Assembly: GCA_947258755.1 (NCBI GenBank)
Contig: CAMYJO010000017.1
Coordinates: forward strand, 17,907-81,906
Source: an uncultured Gammaproteobacteria bacterium
GTDB lineage: Bacteria > Pseudomonadota > Gammaproteobacteria > JAADHQ01
DNA: 64,000 nt
Direction of reading: 5' to 3'
Shown here: positions 28,147-37,818 of the stretch, in pieces
Layout: each line of letters begins with the position of its first letter
Numbering within the stretch: position 1 is the first letter of the stretch
Program-made: the position numbers and the translations under genes
Notes under the pieces: model-generated
Databases searched by the model: none
What the model was told of the DNA's origin: nothing
Seen by the model: only the letters and a program-made list of their open reading frames with translations

Positions 28147-29516
28147 ATAAAAGTAACCCCAACCTGAAACAAACGCTCGACTTCACCGATGCGATTCTTG
28201 TCCATCAGGAACAGGATAACGTGATCCTCTGCTTCGATAACCGTATCATGGTGAGCAATAATGACATCATCACCGCGGACGATGGCGCCGATGGTCGTGC
28301 CTTTCGGTAATTTGATATCTTCGATCGTATGCCCGACTACTTTTGATGTGCGCGGATCACCATGCGCGACCGCTTCGATGGCCTCGGCCGCTCCACGACG
28401 CAGGGAATGTACTACGACGACATCGCCTCTGCGGATCCGCGTCAATAGCGTGCCGATCGTTGCCAGTTGCGGGGATATCGCAATGTCAATGATGCCGCTC
28501 TCGACCAGATCAACGTAGGACGCACGGTTGATCAGGGACATGACCTTACGCGCTCCCAGGCGCTTGGCCAGCATGGCAGAAAGAATATTGGCCTCCTCAT
28601 CATTGGTCAATGCGCAGAAGACATCGGTATTCTCAATATTCTCGTTCAGTAATAATTCCTCGTCCGCGGCGTCGCCATGCAAGACAATACTTTTATCCAG
28701 TTCCTCAGAGAGCTTCTGTGCACGATCGAGACCACGCTCGATGATCTTGACCTGATAATTACTCTCCAGGACTTCGGCGAGTCGCTTGCCGATATTGCCG
28801 CCGCCAGCCAGGATCACACGCTTGACCGGTTTGTCGAGTTTGCGTAGTTCACTCATGACCTTACGAATATGCTTTTGCGCAGCAATGAAAAAAACCTCAT
28901 CATCCGCCTCGATGACCGTATGTCCATCCGGGACTATCGGTCGGCCACGCCTGAAAACAGCGGCAACGCGTGCTTCAGCCTTCGGCATATGCTCACGCAA
29001 GGTACGCAACTCATGCCCCACCAGAGGTCCACCATAGTAGGCGGAAACTGCGACCAGCTGTGCGCGACCACCGGCGAAATCCAACACCTGTAAGGCGCCG
29101 GGATTGGCAATCAAACGGTGAATGTAGTCGGTGACCAACTGTTCAGGGCTGATGGTGACATCGATAGGGAGTGCATTCGGACTGAATATCGATTCATGAT
29201 CAAGGTATTCCTGCGCCCGCACCCTGGCGATCCGGGTAGGCGTGTTAAACAAAGTGTGCGCCATTTGGCAGGCAACCATATTGGTCTCATCACTATTGGT
29301 GACGGCAATAACCATGTCTGCATCTTCAGCACCCGCGCGTCTCAATACTTCAGGATATGACGCCTGCCCGATCACGGTACGTATATCGAGTCGGTCCTGT
29401 AATTCACGCAATAGCAATTCATTGGTATCGACCAGGGTGATGTCATTGGCCTCACTGGATAGGTTATCCGCAACCGAGGAACCCACTTGCCCTGCACCCA
29501 GGATAATAATTTTCAT
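28143..29516 (-). CDS. trkA: Trk system potassium transport regulatory protein
   Basis: 457 residues: two tandem RCK_N/RCK_C units. NAD-binding folds begin [20 protein letters not shown] at residue 1 and [17 protein letters not shown] near residue 235, each followed by a TrkA_C domain (the second contains [17 protein letters not shown]). TrkA is the peripheral membrane gate of TrkH. It is downstream of ntrX by 26 bases on the same strand. Its stop codon belongs to a heptamer repeat array. Confidence 0.97.
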   Translation of the reverse strand: MKIIILGAGQVGSSVADNLSSEANDITLVDTNELLLRELQDRLDIRTVIGQASYPEVLRRAGAEDADMVIAVTNSDETNMVACQMAHTLFNTPTRIARVRAQEYLDHESIFSPNALPIDVTISPEQLVTDYIHRLIANPGALQVLDFAGGRAQLVAVSAYYGGPLVGHELRTLREHMPKAEARVAAVFRRGRPIVPDGHTVIEADDEVFFIAAQKHIRKVMSELRKLDKPVKRVILAGGGNIGKRLAEVLESNYQVKIIERGLDRAQKLSEELDKSIVLHGDAADEELLLNENIENTDVFCALTNDEEANILSAMLAKRLGARKVMSLINRASYVDLVESGIIDIAISPQLATIGTLLTRIRRGDVVVVHSLRRGAAEAIEAVAHGDPRTSKVVGHTIEDIKLPKGTTIGAIVRGDDVIIAHHDTVIEAEDHVILFLMDKNRIGEVERLFQVGVTFI

Positions 29517-29542
29517 GTCTGTAGTCAGTCCTTATAGATGAA

Positions 29543-30910
29543 TTACGCCTGTTTGACGTCAATTCCGAGGGCGCGCAGTTTTCTGTACAGATTGGTTCGC
29601 TCCATACCGACCAACTTGGCCAGCTTGCCGACACTGCCGGCACAGGCCTGTAACTGGTGGGTCAGGTATTCACGCTCAAACTGTTCCCGAGCTTCGCGTA
29701 ATGGTAAGTCAATCGCGCCACTGGGCATACCACTAACAGCAGTCTTGCCTTCGCTCTGTGTGGATAGACTGTTCTCGACTTCCTCCAGACTCACATCCTC
29801 ACCATTGCCGAGTATGAGCAGACGCTGAACCAGGTTCTTCAGCTCCCTGACATTACCGGGCCAGATGTAATTTCTTAAGCGGTTCTGCGCGGCGACGGAA
29901 AAACGGCGATAAGGCAGGCTTTCCTGACCAACAAAATAGTCAACATAAAAAGCAAGCAGCTCAGGGATGTCTTCAAGATGTTCACGCAAAGACGGAATAC
30001 GCAAAGGCACCACATTCAGGTGGTAATATAAATCCTCACGGAAATTGCCCGCCTTGACCTCAAGCTCAAGATCTTTATGGGTAGAGGCGTAGATACAGAC
30101 ATCCACCTTGACCGGGTCAACACCGCCAACGCGCATGAAGCTTTGCCCTTCTATGGCGCTATGCAGACGTGACTGCGTATCCAGATCCATGTCCGCCACC
30201 CCCTGCAGGAACAGGATGCCGCCATTGGCCTGCTCAAGCCGGCCATAATGGATACTGTCGCCTTCTTCACTACCAAACAGTTCGACCTCGGAATTTTCAC
30301 GGGCAATACTGCCAACCGGCATGGCCACCAAGGGTCCGTCCCGGCGACTGCTGTGATTATGCATATAGCGCGCAAATATTTCCTTGCCGCTGCCTGATTC
30401 ACCGGTCAACAGTACCCAGGTATCATGCAGGGCAATGCGCTTGGCCTGCTCGCGTAGTTGACGCATCAATGCGCTTTTACCTATCGGCTCCAATAAAGGT
30501 TGCATGTGTTCGCGCAGGCCGACGTTTTCACGGCGCAGTTTGTCTGCCTCCAGGGCGCGTTCAACCGTCAATAGCAGCTTGGCTAAAGACAAGGGCTTTT
30601 CAAGGAAATCATAGGCACCGAGTCGCGTCGCCTCGACGGCGGTTTCGACCGTACCATGGCCTGACATGACAATCACCGGGAATGGTAGTTCGCCATTTTC
30701 TGCCCATTCCTTCAATAAAGTAATGCCATCAACATCAGGCATCCAGATATCCAGCAACACCAGATCGGGGCGACGGCTTCTGCATTCCTTACGTGCAGCC
30801 TCACCGCCTTCGGCCACATCCACCTGAAAGCCTTCGTCTTCGAGGATCTCCATGACCAAGTTGCGGATATCGGGTTCATCATCGACAACCAGTATGAAGG
30901 GCGCACTCAT
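29543..30910 (-). CDS. ntrX: NtrX-family response regulator with degenerate sigma-54 motifs
   Basis: 455 residues: receiver (Asp54), AAA+ domain with Walker A GESGSGKE (residues 170-177), and a C-terminal Fis-type helix-turn-helix (SVGKLAKLVGMERTNLYRKL). Two central motifs are abnormal. Where activators have ELFG-x-x-x-GAFTGA, this protein reads ELFGSEEGDSIHYGRLE (residues 210-226), and the Walker B LFLDE is LFLQG (233-237). It therefore probably cannot contact sigma-54 or hydrolyse ATP normally. Other AAA+ parts (GNVRELKNL, FREDLYYHLNV) are kept. Its start overlaps ntrY as ATGA. It may act as a sigma-70-type regulator or repressor. Confidence 0.9.
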   Translation of the reverse strand: MSAPFILVVDDEPDIRNLVMEILEDEGFQVDVAEGGEAARKECRSRRPDLVLLDIWMPDVDGITLLKEWAENGELPFPVIVMSGHGTVETAVEATRLGAYDFLEKPLSLAKLLLTVERALEADKLRRENVGLREHMQPLLEPIGKSALMRQLREQAKRIALHDTWVLLTGESGSGKEIFARYMHNHSSRRDGPLVAMPVGSIARENSEVELFGSEEGDSIHYGRLEQANGGILFLQGVADMDLDTQSRLHSAIEGQSFMRVGGVDPVKVDVCIYASTHKDLELEVKAGNFREDLYYHLNVVPLRIPSLREHLEDIPELLAFYVDYFVGQESLPYRRFSVAAQNRLRNYIWPGNVRELKNLVQRLLILGNGEDVSLEEVENSLSTQSEGKTAVSGMPSGAIDLPLREAREQFEREYLTHQLQACAGSVGKLAKLVGMERTNLYRKLRALGIDVKQA

Positions 30911-33129
30911 GGTTCTTTCCTGGCCATTACCATTGCCTGATCCGGTTCCTCATTTGCTTTCATTGTTGTAATCACGGGTAAACGAATAGTAATGACTGCA
31001 CCCTGATCTGGCAAGTTCTCGGCGGTTACCATGCCGCCATGCTCCTCGACGATTTTCTTCACGATCGCCAACCCCAATCCGGTTCCTTTGCTTTTGGTGG
31101 TTATATAAGGTTCAAAATAATGCCCCATCGCCTGCTCCGGGAACCCGCGTCCATAGTCGCGTATCGACAGCTCAACAAAACGACAACCAGCCTCATCCAT
31201 GCAACGCGTACTGACATCAATCTTCAGTGTCTGACTGTTTTCCATTGCCTCAAGGGCGTTCTTGATAAGGTTATGCAATAGCTGTCGCAGGCGCGCAGCA
31301 TCTGCCTGCACCAGCGGCTTACGCTCATCAAGCTGGCGTTTCATTTTCAGCTCGGGCATCTTGTACATCTCGGTCACTTCATAGATAAGGTCATTGAAAT
31401 CCAGACGTTGCAACTCCATCGCCGGTGCACGTGCATAATCGGTAAAGGCGTTGACCATTTCCTTCATCGCCTCAACCTGATGAACAATGGTTTCGGTAGA
31501 ACGCAACAACATGCTCGCATCCTCTGTATCCATCTTATTCTGAAACTTGAACTGCAAACGTTCCGCAGAAAGCTGGATGGGTGTTAGCGGATTTTTGATT
31601 TCATGTGCGAGACGACGTGCCACCTCACCCCAGGCTGCATCACGCTGCGCCTGCACCAGTGTAGTAATATCATCAAAGACGATAACATGATCGCCGCTTT
31701 GACCCTGATCATCAACCAAGGTAGTCCCACGACACATTAACACCTTTCTGCCTGATTGGGAGAATAATACAATCTCCTCCTGCCATTGTTCCTGACGACT
31801 TGATAAAGGCTTGAGGATAGAAATAAACCGTCGCAGAGGCCCATAGGCCAAGGCCAGATCATCAAGAGGACGGCCGCTATAATCGCGTAGATCCACGCCC
31901 AATATTTTACTCGCAACCGGGTTAACGGTGCGGATATTCAAATCATGATCAAGCGTCATAACGCCGGAAGACAGGTTGCCCAGTATGGTCTCCAGATAGG
32001 CGCGTTGTGACTCCACCTGCTGCTGACTCTCACGCGCCTGCTGGCTGGTCTGCGCGATCCGACGTGTCATGTCATTAAACGAACGCACCAGAAAACCCAT
32101 TTCATTATTACCGGCAACGGGTAGTTGCTTGTCATAATTGCCCTCAGCTACGGCCTGGGTACCTTCGGCCAGATCCCTGACCGGCGCCATCAGTCTTTGT
32201 GCCGAGAAAAAGGCCACCCACACCGCCGAAAACAGGCTCAGTAACAACACCATCGATAAGGTCAACAAAAAGCTTCTTTTCAATTGCTCGCGCAGGTAAT
32301 TGAGTTTCTTGTAGACGGTGAAATAACTTTGTACGCTACCGGCAAGTGTATTCAGGCGCTGATCGATAGGAAACAAGGCCTGCAATAGTCGTATTTCCGT
32401 ACCGGCCACACTACCGGCAGGCACCGGATACACCAAACGCACGTGGATACCGCTGTCCCTGATCGGCTCAAGACCCACGTAGTGCGTACCCTGCCTGACC
32501 TGCATCAGCACATCTTCGTCACTACGATGTGGCACCACCTTGCCGGGATCGGCACTACTGAAGGCGATAATGCGGTTATTTTTACCCAACAGGCTCAGCT
32601 CGACAGCGCCGGTACTTTCGAGCAGGTCACTCAACACCAGACCGGCATTGGTCTCCGAGACATCCAGCAACATCCCCACCACGGACGGCATTTGCCTAAC
32701 CAGTTCACGTTGCCTCAGGTCCAGCGACACCTGGCTCAATTGCAATGCATCCTCAAGCGATTTTTCAATACGCACATCAAACCAGCTATCAACACCGCGT
32801 TGCAGAAACTGCAGGGAAAAATAGTAAACGATGGAGACCGGAATCACGGACAGCAACACAAACACGGCCACCAGACGCACGGTCAGACGCGAACCTGCTA
32901 TGCCGGCGCGATACTGCCTGACCAGGTTAAACAGGCTAACACCAATCATGCCGACCAATACCATCAGGCCGGCCATGTTCAGCAAGATCAACCAGCCATA
33001 TTGCTTATTGAAACGGGTCGTATTCTCGGTGGCATTACTCAGCACATACAAGGAGATCAACAGCATGACCAGCAAACCGATCATCGGCATCAGCACACCA
33101 CTCCAGCTACGGCCTAGTCGAGATCCCAT
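30907..33129 (-). CDS. ntrY: NtrY-family membrane histidine kinase
   Basis: 740 residues from the ATG at 33129; a GTG 9 bases earlier is possible. Three N-terminal membrane helices (about 12-32, 45-68, 84-108), an extracytoplasmic domain of some 170 residues, a fourth helix near 285, HAMP (about 305-360), PAS, then HisKA with RRLAHEIKNPLTPIQLSAER and HATPase with NLIKNALEAME, DYGRGF and GTGLGLAIVKK. NtrY phosphorylates NtrX; reported signals in other bacteria are nitrogen status or redox/oxygen. The gene overlaps the end of the DUF4390 gene, fixing it within the rsmB-DUF4390-ntrYX operon. Confidence 0.94.
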   Translation of the reverse strand: MGSRLGRSWSGVLMPMIGLLVMLLISLYVLSNATENTTRFNKQYGWLILLNMAGLMVLVGMIGVSLFNLVRQYRAGIAGSRLTVRLVAVFVLLSVIPVSIVYYFSLQFLQRGVDSWFDVRIEKSLEDALQLSQVSLDLRQRELVRQMPSVVGMLLDVSETNAGLVLSDLLESTGAVELSLLGKNNRIIAFSSADPGKVVPHRSDEDVLMQVRQGTHYVGLEPIRDSGIHVRLVYPVPAGSVAGTEIRLLQALFPIDQRLNTLAGSVQSYFTVYKKLNYLREQLKRSFLLTLSMVLLLSLFSAVWVAFFSAQRLMAPVRDLAEGTQAVAEGNYDKQLPVAGNNEMGFLVRSFNDMTRRIAQTSQQARESQQQVESQRAYLETILGNLSSGVMTLDHDLNIRTVNPVASKILGVDLRDYSGRPLDDLALAYGPLRRFISILKPLSSRQEQWQEEIVLFSQSGRKVLMCRGTTLVDDQGQSGDHVIVFDDITTLVQAQRDAAWGEVARRLAHEIKNPLTPIQLSAERLQFKFQNKMDTEDASMLLRSTETIVHQVEAMKEMVNAFTDYARAPAMELQRLDFNDLIYEVTEMYKMPELKMKRQLDERKPLVQADAARLRQLLHNLIKNALEAMENSQTLKIDVSTRCMDEAGCRFVELSIRDYGRGFPEQAMGHYFEPYITTKSKGTGLGLAIVKKIVEEHGGMVTAENLPDQGAVITIRLPVITTMKANEEPDQAMVMARKEP

Positions 33130-33701
33130 ACATACCACTCACTGGCCAATAGCCATTCAGAATTGATATATGCCCAGGGTCGCATGGGTACCGGCAGTGC
33201 ATTGATATCCAACGATATGCGTAGCCTGACCTGATAGTCTCCCTCTACAGGCAGGGATTTTTTCTCCACCAGCGGCAGGTCATTGACTCGACCCATGGCC
33301 AGCAAGGCGGAATTGCGACGACTATAACTGTTTTGGATTGAACTACTGATATTGGTGACCACATACTGCTGTGACAGGGCGTGGTAGGCCACTTGATAAT
33401 GTTGCTTGAAAGAGAAAATTGATTTATCCCAAAGCCATTTCCTCGGCTTGAAAATTTCGCCCTCAAGTTCAAACGTCAATGGTACGCCACTATCCAGGGC
33501 ATCGATAGCGGCCTGGCTCAGGTCATAGTCGAGCTGTGCATCCAGATATAGCATCTCATGGCGCGAATGCATCGACGCCGAGAACACACGCAGACCATAC
33601 ATTTCTTCTGCATATGACGGCGTTAACCAGACACTCGAGCAAATCAGCAACAGACTCTGTGCCGTTTCTAAAATACCGCGTTTAGACGATAACAAGTGCA
33701 T
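33114..33701 (-). CDS. DUF4390 secreted protein
   Basis: 195 residues with a signal peptide (cut near SYA, about residue 31). The mature part is a beta-rich domain (LYLDAQLDYDLSQAAIDALD, VPLTFELEGEIFKPRKWLWD, YQVRLRISLDINALPVPMRP) matching DUF4390, a family found almost always between rsmB and ntrY. It is presumed periplasmic and may be an accessory of the NtrY sensor domain, given the fixed neighbourhood and the gene overlap; that is inference, as no biochemical role is known to me. Confidence 0.87.
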   Translation of the reverse strand: MHLLSSKRGILETAQSLLLICSSVWLTPSYAEEMYGLRVFSASMHSRHEMLYLDAQLDYDLSQAAIDALDSGVPLTFELEGEIFKPRKWLWDKSIFSFKQHYQVAYHALSQQYVVTNISSSIQNSYSRRNSALLAMGRVNDLPLVEKKSLPVEGDYQVRLRISLDINALPVPMRPWAYINSEWLLASEWYVWDLD

Positions 33702-33710
33702 GGCATCCTA

Positions 33711-35033
33711 TCAGTTTATTTTTTCCAGACATGCATAATAAAAACCGTCCATCCCATGACTACCTGGCAAAACCTGCCTACCGGGATCACAGCGAACACC
33801 CCAGTCAGCATTGATCGGTCGTTCTCTGGCATCTGCATGATGTTGCAGGAAGGCAGCGACCTGTTGTTCATTTTCCTGTCTGAATACCGAACAGGTTGAG
33901 TATACAAGCATACCCCCTGGGGCCAGTAAGGGCCAGACGGCAGCGAGGATATCTGCCTGACGGGCAACCAGCGTTTCTATATCCGTGCTGCTTCGCAACA
34001 GCTTAATGTCCGGGTGGCGGCGGATCACACCACTGCCGGAACAGGGCGCATCGACTAGTATACGTTCAAATAGCCTGTCGCCTGCCCAATCCACTGGTTT
34101 GGATGCATCACCGACCAACAGCTCGGCATCGACCGCGGCACGGTCGAGGTTCTCCTGTACCTGCTGCAGACGATCGCCATCACTATCCAGCGCCAGCAAT
34201 TGCAATGACGGGCAGGCCTGCAACATATGCAGGGTCTTGCCACCCGGCGCACAACAGGCATCCAGCACGCGCATGCCTGCTTGCAGCTGCAGTAAACCGG
34301 CGGCCAATTGCGCCGAACTATCCTGCACGGATACCAGACCGCGGGAAAATCCCGGTAATTCATGCACATTGACGGCCTGCTCCAGGATCACGGCACTATC
34401 GACAAATTCAGATGCCCGCGCCTTGATATCCTGTTCAGCCAGTTGTTGTTGGTACTCGGCGACTGTAGTCTGCTGTAGGTCGACACGCAGGACCATCGGT
34501 GGACGTTGATTGTTGGCATCCAGTATCGTTTGGTAATGTTGCGGCCAGTCCTGTGCCAGGCGCGCGATCATCCAGGCCGGATGGGCATAGCGCGCTTCAT
34601 CATCCTGCTGCCATTGTTCCCGTAAGGCCTCAGCATTGCGTTGATATTCCCGCAACAGGGCATTGACCAGGCCTTTGGCCCAGTGCTTGCGCAGTGCCAA
34701 TACCACATCCACGGTTTCTTTGACGACCGCATGCGCGGGTACATGCATGAACTCCAGTTGATACAGACCGATCACCAGCACGCAGAAAATATCCTGATCG
34801 CGCTGCTTCAATGGCTTATTCAACAACATCGAAACGATCACATCCAGCCGGTAGTACCAACGCAGACTGCCGTAACACATCTCCTGTAACAGGGCGCTAT
34901 CGGCGGGGCTGGCCAATTGCTGCTGACCTGCGGCCAGCGCCCGGGTCAGGGAATGGCCGCGTGCACTGACCTGCAACAATACCTGTGCCGCTATCGCTCT
35001 GACAGTTTGCTTTTTTTTACCTGGTGCCGGCAT
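33711..35033 (-). CDS. rsmB: 16S rRNA (cytosine-967 C5)-methyltransferase
   Basis: 440 residues. The N-terminal NusB-like RNA-binding domain (residues 1-140) is followed by the NOL1/NOP2/Sun methyltransferase fold: SAM motif VLDACCAPGGKTLHML, DAPCSGSGVIRRHPD and the catalytic-Cys motif YSTCSVFRQEN. It methylates C967 of 16S rRNA in the small subunit. It is downstream of def and fmt and upstream of DUF4390-ntrYX, a standard gammaproteobacterial order. Confidence 0.96.
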   Translation of the reverse strand: MPAPGKKKQTVRAIAAQVLLQVSARGHSLTRALAAGQQQLASPADSALLQEMCYGSLRWYYRLDVIVSMLLNKPLKQRDQDIFCVLVIGLYQLEFMHVPAHAVVKETVDVVLALRKHWAKGLVNALLREYQRNAEALREQWQQDDEARYAHPAWMIARLAQDWPQHYQTILDANNQRPPMVLRVDLQQTTVAEYQQQLAEQDIKARASEFVDSAVILEQAVNVHELPGFSRGLVSVQDSSAQLAAGLLQLQAGMRVLDACCAPGGKTLHMLQACPSLQLLALDSDGDRLQQVQENLDRAAVDAELLVGDASKPVDWAGDRLFERILVDAPCSGSGVIRRHPDIKLLRSSTDIETLVARQADILAAVWPLLAPGGMLVYSTCSVFRQENEQQVAAFLQHHADARERPINADWGVRCDPGRQVLPGSHGMDGFYYACLEKIN

Positions 35034-35072
35034 TAATTTAGATGCCAGACGTTTTCAGCAAAGCGCATGAGC

Positions 35073-36002
35073 TCAGACAAGTATGTCACCATCGATACTA
35101 TGCGCATTCAGAAAGGCATCAGCGTGCATCGGCTTGCCACCCGGCAACTGTATTTTTGTTAGTCGAAGCAGCCCAGCCGTTGTGGCGACATCGATACCCT
35201 GCTTATTACTACGCACGACCTGGCCTGGCGTATTATTGTCAGACCCCGGCTCAACCGCCAGCGCTTCCCAAACCCTGAGTACCTTGTCTTGCCAGTGACA
35301 CTGAGCGACCGGCCAGGGATTGAAGGCACGCACCTGGCGCTCCAGTTCAAGTGCTGTTTTCTGCCAATCCAGGCGCGCCTCGGCCTTATCCAGCTTGGCG
35401 GCATAGCAGGCCAGCTCCCCATCCTGCGGTTCGGCTTGCAGACCGCCGGACTCGAGTTGGTCGATAGCCTCGATGATCGCACTGGCCCCCAGCATCGACA
35501 GACGGTCGTGCAGCGAGCCTGTGGTATCATCTGCACTAATGTCGCAGCTGACCTTTAATAACATATCCCCGGTATCCAGACCCTCATCCATTTGCATGAT
35601 GGTGATGCCAGTTTGCTTGTCACCGGCGAGAATGGCGCGCTGGATCGGTGCCGCACCGCGCCAGCGCGGCAGCAAGGAGGCATGGATATTCAGGCAGCCA
35701 AGGCGAGGGGCTTCGAGGATCTCGATGGGTAAGATCAGACCATAAGCCACAACCACCATAATATCGGCCTGCAGCTGGGCGAAAACCTGTTGCGCCTCGG
35801 TCTCACGCAAACTGAGCGGTTGTAGTACCGGCAGGTCCTGGCTCTGGGCAAATTGCTTGACCGGACTCGCTTGCAGCTTGCGGCCACGGCCTGACGGCCG
35901 GTCCGGCTGGGTATAGACAGCGATCACGTCGTGCTCACTGGCAACCAATGCCTCGAGCGCAGCAACGGAGAAGTCCGGCGTACCCGCAAATACTATCTTC
36001 AC
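35073..36002 (-). CDS. fmt: Methionyl-tRNA formyltransferase
   Basis: 309 residues, full length. It formylates initiator Met-tRNA from 10-formyltetrahydrofolate. The N-terminal catalytic domain shows KIVFAGTPDFSVAALEAL, the folate-binding NIHASLLPRWRGAAPIQRAI with catalytic Asn/His, and TGITIMQMDEGLDTGDML; the C-terminal OB-fold (VRAFNPWPVAQCHW onward) binds tRNA. It lies 23 bases after def, with which it is functionally paired. Confidence 0.98.
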   Translation of the reverse strand: MKIVFAGTPDFSVAALEALVASEHDVIAVYTQPDRPSGRGRKLQASPVKQFAQSQDLPVLQPLSLRETEAQQVFAQLQADIMVVVAYGLILPIEILEAPRLGCLNIHASLLPRWRGAAPIQRAILAGDKQTGITIMQMDEGLDTGDMLLKVSCDISADDTTGSLHDRLSMLGASAIIEAIDQLESGGLQAEPQDGELACYAAKLDKAEARLDWQKTALELERQVRAFNPWPVAQCHWQDKVLRVWEALAVEPGSDNNTPGQVVRSNKQGIDVATTAGLLRLTKIQLPGGKPMHADAFLNAHSIDGDILV

Positions 36003-36025
36003 TGCAAATAGCCTCTTTTAGCCGC

Positions 36026-36529
36026 TTATAGCGCCATTTTAGCGTTTTTTTCGAGCTTTTTCTTGATTCTTCCCTGTTTCAGCCTGGACAGGTAATCAAC
36101 AAACAATTTGCCCTTCAAATGATCCATTTCATGTTGGATACAGATCGCCAGCATGCCATCGGCCTGCATTTCAAAGGCCTTGCCATCGCGATCGAGCGCC
36201 CTAATCTCAATGGTTTCAGCCCTTTGCACCGTTTCATAGACCCCTGGCACGGATAGACAACCCTCCTCATATTCCTCGACGCCGTCAAGTTTTAGGATCA
36301 TTGGGTTAATCAGGCATAAAGGCTGGTCCTTTTCTTCCGATATATCTATAACGATGACCTGCTGGTGGACGTCCACCTGGGTCGCTGCCAGACCGATGCC
36401 GGGAGCCGCATACATGGTTTCGAGCATATCGTCGACCAGCCTGCGGATGTCGTCATCGACATTTTCGACGGCTTTTGCGACTGTACGCAGACGCGGATCG
36501 GGGTGTTGGAGAATATCCAGTTTTGCCAT
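36026..36529 (-). CDS. def: Peptide deformylase
   Basis: 167 residues, normal length. Removes the formyl group from nascent proteins. The three signature motifs are intact: GIGLAATQV (residues about 45-53), EEGCLSVPG with the metal-binding Cys, and [10 protein letters not shown] with two His ligands and the catalytic Glu. It is the first gene of the def-fmt-rsmB-DUF4390-ntrY-ntrX-trkA series and is divergent from the LysM gene, so both promoters must lie in 36530-36689. Confidence 0.98.
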   Translation of the reverse strand: MAKLDILQHPDPRLRTVAKAVENVDDDIRRLVDDMLETMYAAPGIGLAATQVDVHQQVIVIDISEEKDQPLCLINPMILKLDGVEEYEEGCLSVPGVYETVQRAETIEIRALDRDGKAFEMQADGMLAICIQHEMDHLKGKLFVDYLSRLKQGRIKKKLEKNAKMAL

Positions 36530-36689
36530 ATGGGTTACAAAATGAAAAATATTAGTGTAAAAATATAGATAGTTCAGCTAATCTTATGATGATACAGGAT
36601 TATAATGAGAATTCCATCCTACATGAGATGGGTTTTTTCGACTAAACTCTACAAATCTGTGCTGCTTTTAATCAGCTTAAGGGATTTAT

Positions 36690-37721
36690 ATGTATAAGAA
36701 AAAAATTCTAGGAATATTATTGTCGTTATTTGTCTTTGGTCTGGTCCATGCCGATACGGTCAAGTTGAATCCCGACCACCCAGACCGATATGTCGTTGTT
36801 AAAGGGGACACCTTGTGGGACATCAGTGGACGCTTTCTGCAGAACCCCTGGCAGTGGCCTGAGATCTGGCACGTTAATCCGCAAATCGCCAACCCGCATC
36901 TAATCTACCCGGGCGATATCATCAGCCTGGTCTATGTCGATGGCAAACCACGCCTGATGCTGAATCGTGGCCAGGGTACATTCAAACTTACACCACAGGG
37001 CCGCGTTATTCCGCTGGATCAAGCGATACCGACTATTCCGATCGATGCGATCAAGCAATTCCTGCTCGAACCGACCATCGTTGGCAAGGACGAACTCGAC
37101 AACGCACCTTATATCGTTGAACATAAGGGAGAGCATATCGTGTCTGCCACTAGCAACAGTGTCTATGTGCGTGGCATCAAGGATTACAACATTCGCCAAT
37201 ATGCTGTTGTCCGCAGAGGTAACACCTATGTCGACCCTATCAGCAAAGAAGTCCTTGGCTATGAAGCACGCTTCGTCGGCAATGCCAAACTGTACCGTAC
37301 CGGTGACCCGTCTACATTGAGATTGCTGCGTACTACGCGTGAGGCATTGATTGGTGATCGCCTACTGCCCAGCGGTGAAGAAAGCTATAACGCCAACTTT
37401 ATGCCGCATGCACCCAAGGCCGCTATCGATGGCAGAATCCTGTCGGTATTGGACGGCGTCAATCAAATCGGCACCTATCAGGTCGTGGTCATCAACAAGG
37501 GTACGCGTGACGGACTGAGCCAGGGCAGCGTCCTCGACATTCATCAGACCGGCGATACCATCCTTGATTCAGTGACTGAAAACCGCAAAGACAAGGTCAC
37601 CCTGCCGGATGAAAAGGCCGGTGTACTGATGGTATTCCGCCCATTTGAAAAACTAAGCTATGCCTTGGTCATGAAGGCCAGTCGCAATATCAATGTCATG
37701 GACAGCGTTCGCACCCCCTGA
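36690..37721 (+). CDS. Secreted LysM-domain protein
   Basis: 343 residues. Signal peptide (cut after VHA, about residue 21), then one LysM domain (YVVVKGDTLWDISGRFLQNP to about residue 80) that binds peptidoglycan glycan chains. The remaining 260 residues form a conserved C-terminal region typical of the LysM protein found next to dprA in gammaproteobacteria, with no catalytic motif that I recognise. AAGGG lies 6 bases before the ATG. A strong terminator follows it. Probably a cell-wall-associated periplasmic protein. Confidence 0.92.
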   Translation: MYKKKILGILLSLFVFGLVHADTVKLNPDHPDRYVVVKGDTLWDISGRFLQNPWQWPEIWHVNPQIANPHLIYPGDIISLVYVDGKPRLMLNRGQGTFKLTPQGRVIPLDQAIPTIPIDAIKQFLLEPTIVGKDELDNAPYIVEHKGEHIVSATSNSVYVRGIKDYNIRQYAVVRRGNTYVDPISKEVLGYEARFVGNAKLYRTGDPSTLRLLRTTREALIGDRLLPSGEESYNANFMPHAPKAAIDGRILSVLDGVNQIGTYQVVVINKGTRDGLSQGSVLDIHQTGDTILDSVTENRKDKVTLPDEKAGVLMVFRPFEKLSYALVMKASRNINVMDSVRTP

Positions 37722-37732
37722 CAGCAACTTAT

Positions 37733-37770
37733 AAAGCGCCCGGCCTGAAAACCGGGCGCTTTTTTTATTT
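37733..37770 (+). terminator. Rho-independent terminator after the LysM gene
   Basis: AAAGCGCCCGG at 37733-37743 pairs perfectly with CCGGGCGCTTT at 37752-37762 around an 8-base loop, followed by a T-run. An 11-bp GC-rich stem with a U-tract is a textbook intrinsic terminator; it separates the LysM gene from dprA. Confidence 0.95.
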
Positions 37771-37818
37771 CTATCTGGTCATGGAATGGCCCGATCTGGA
37801 CCTGTAAGGAGACGCGTC

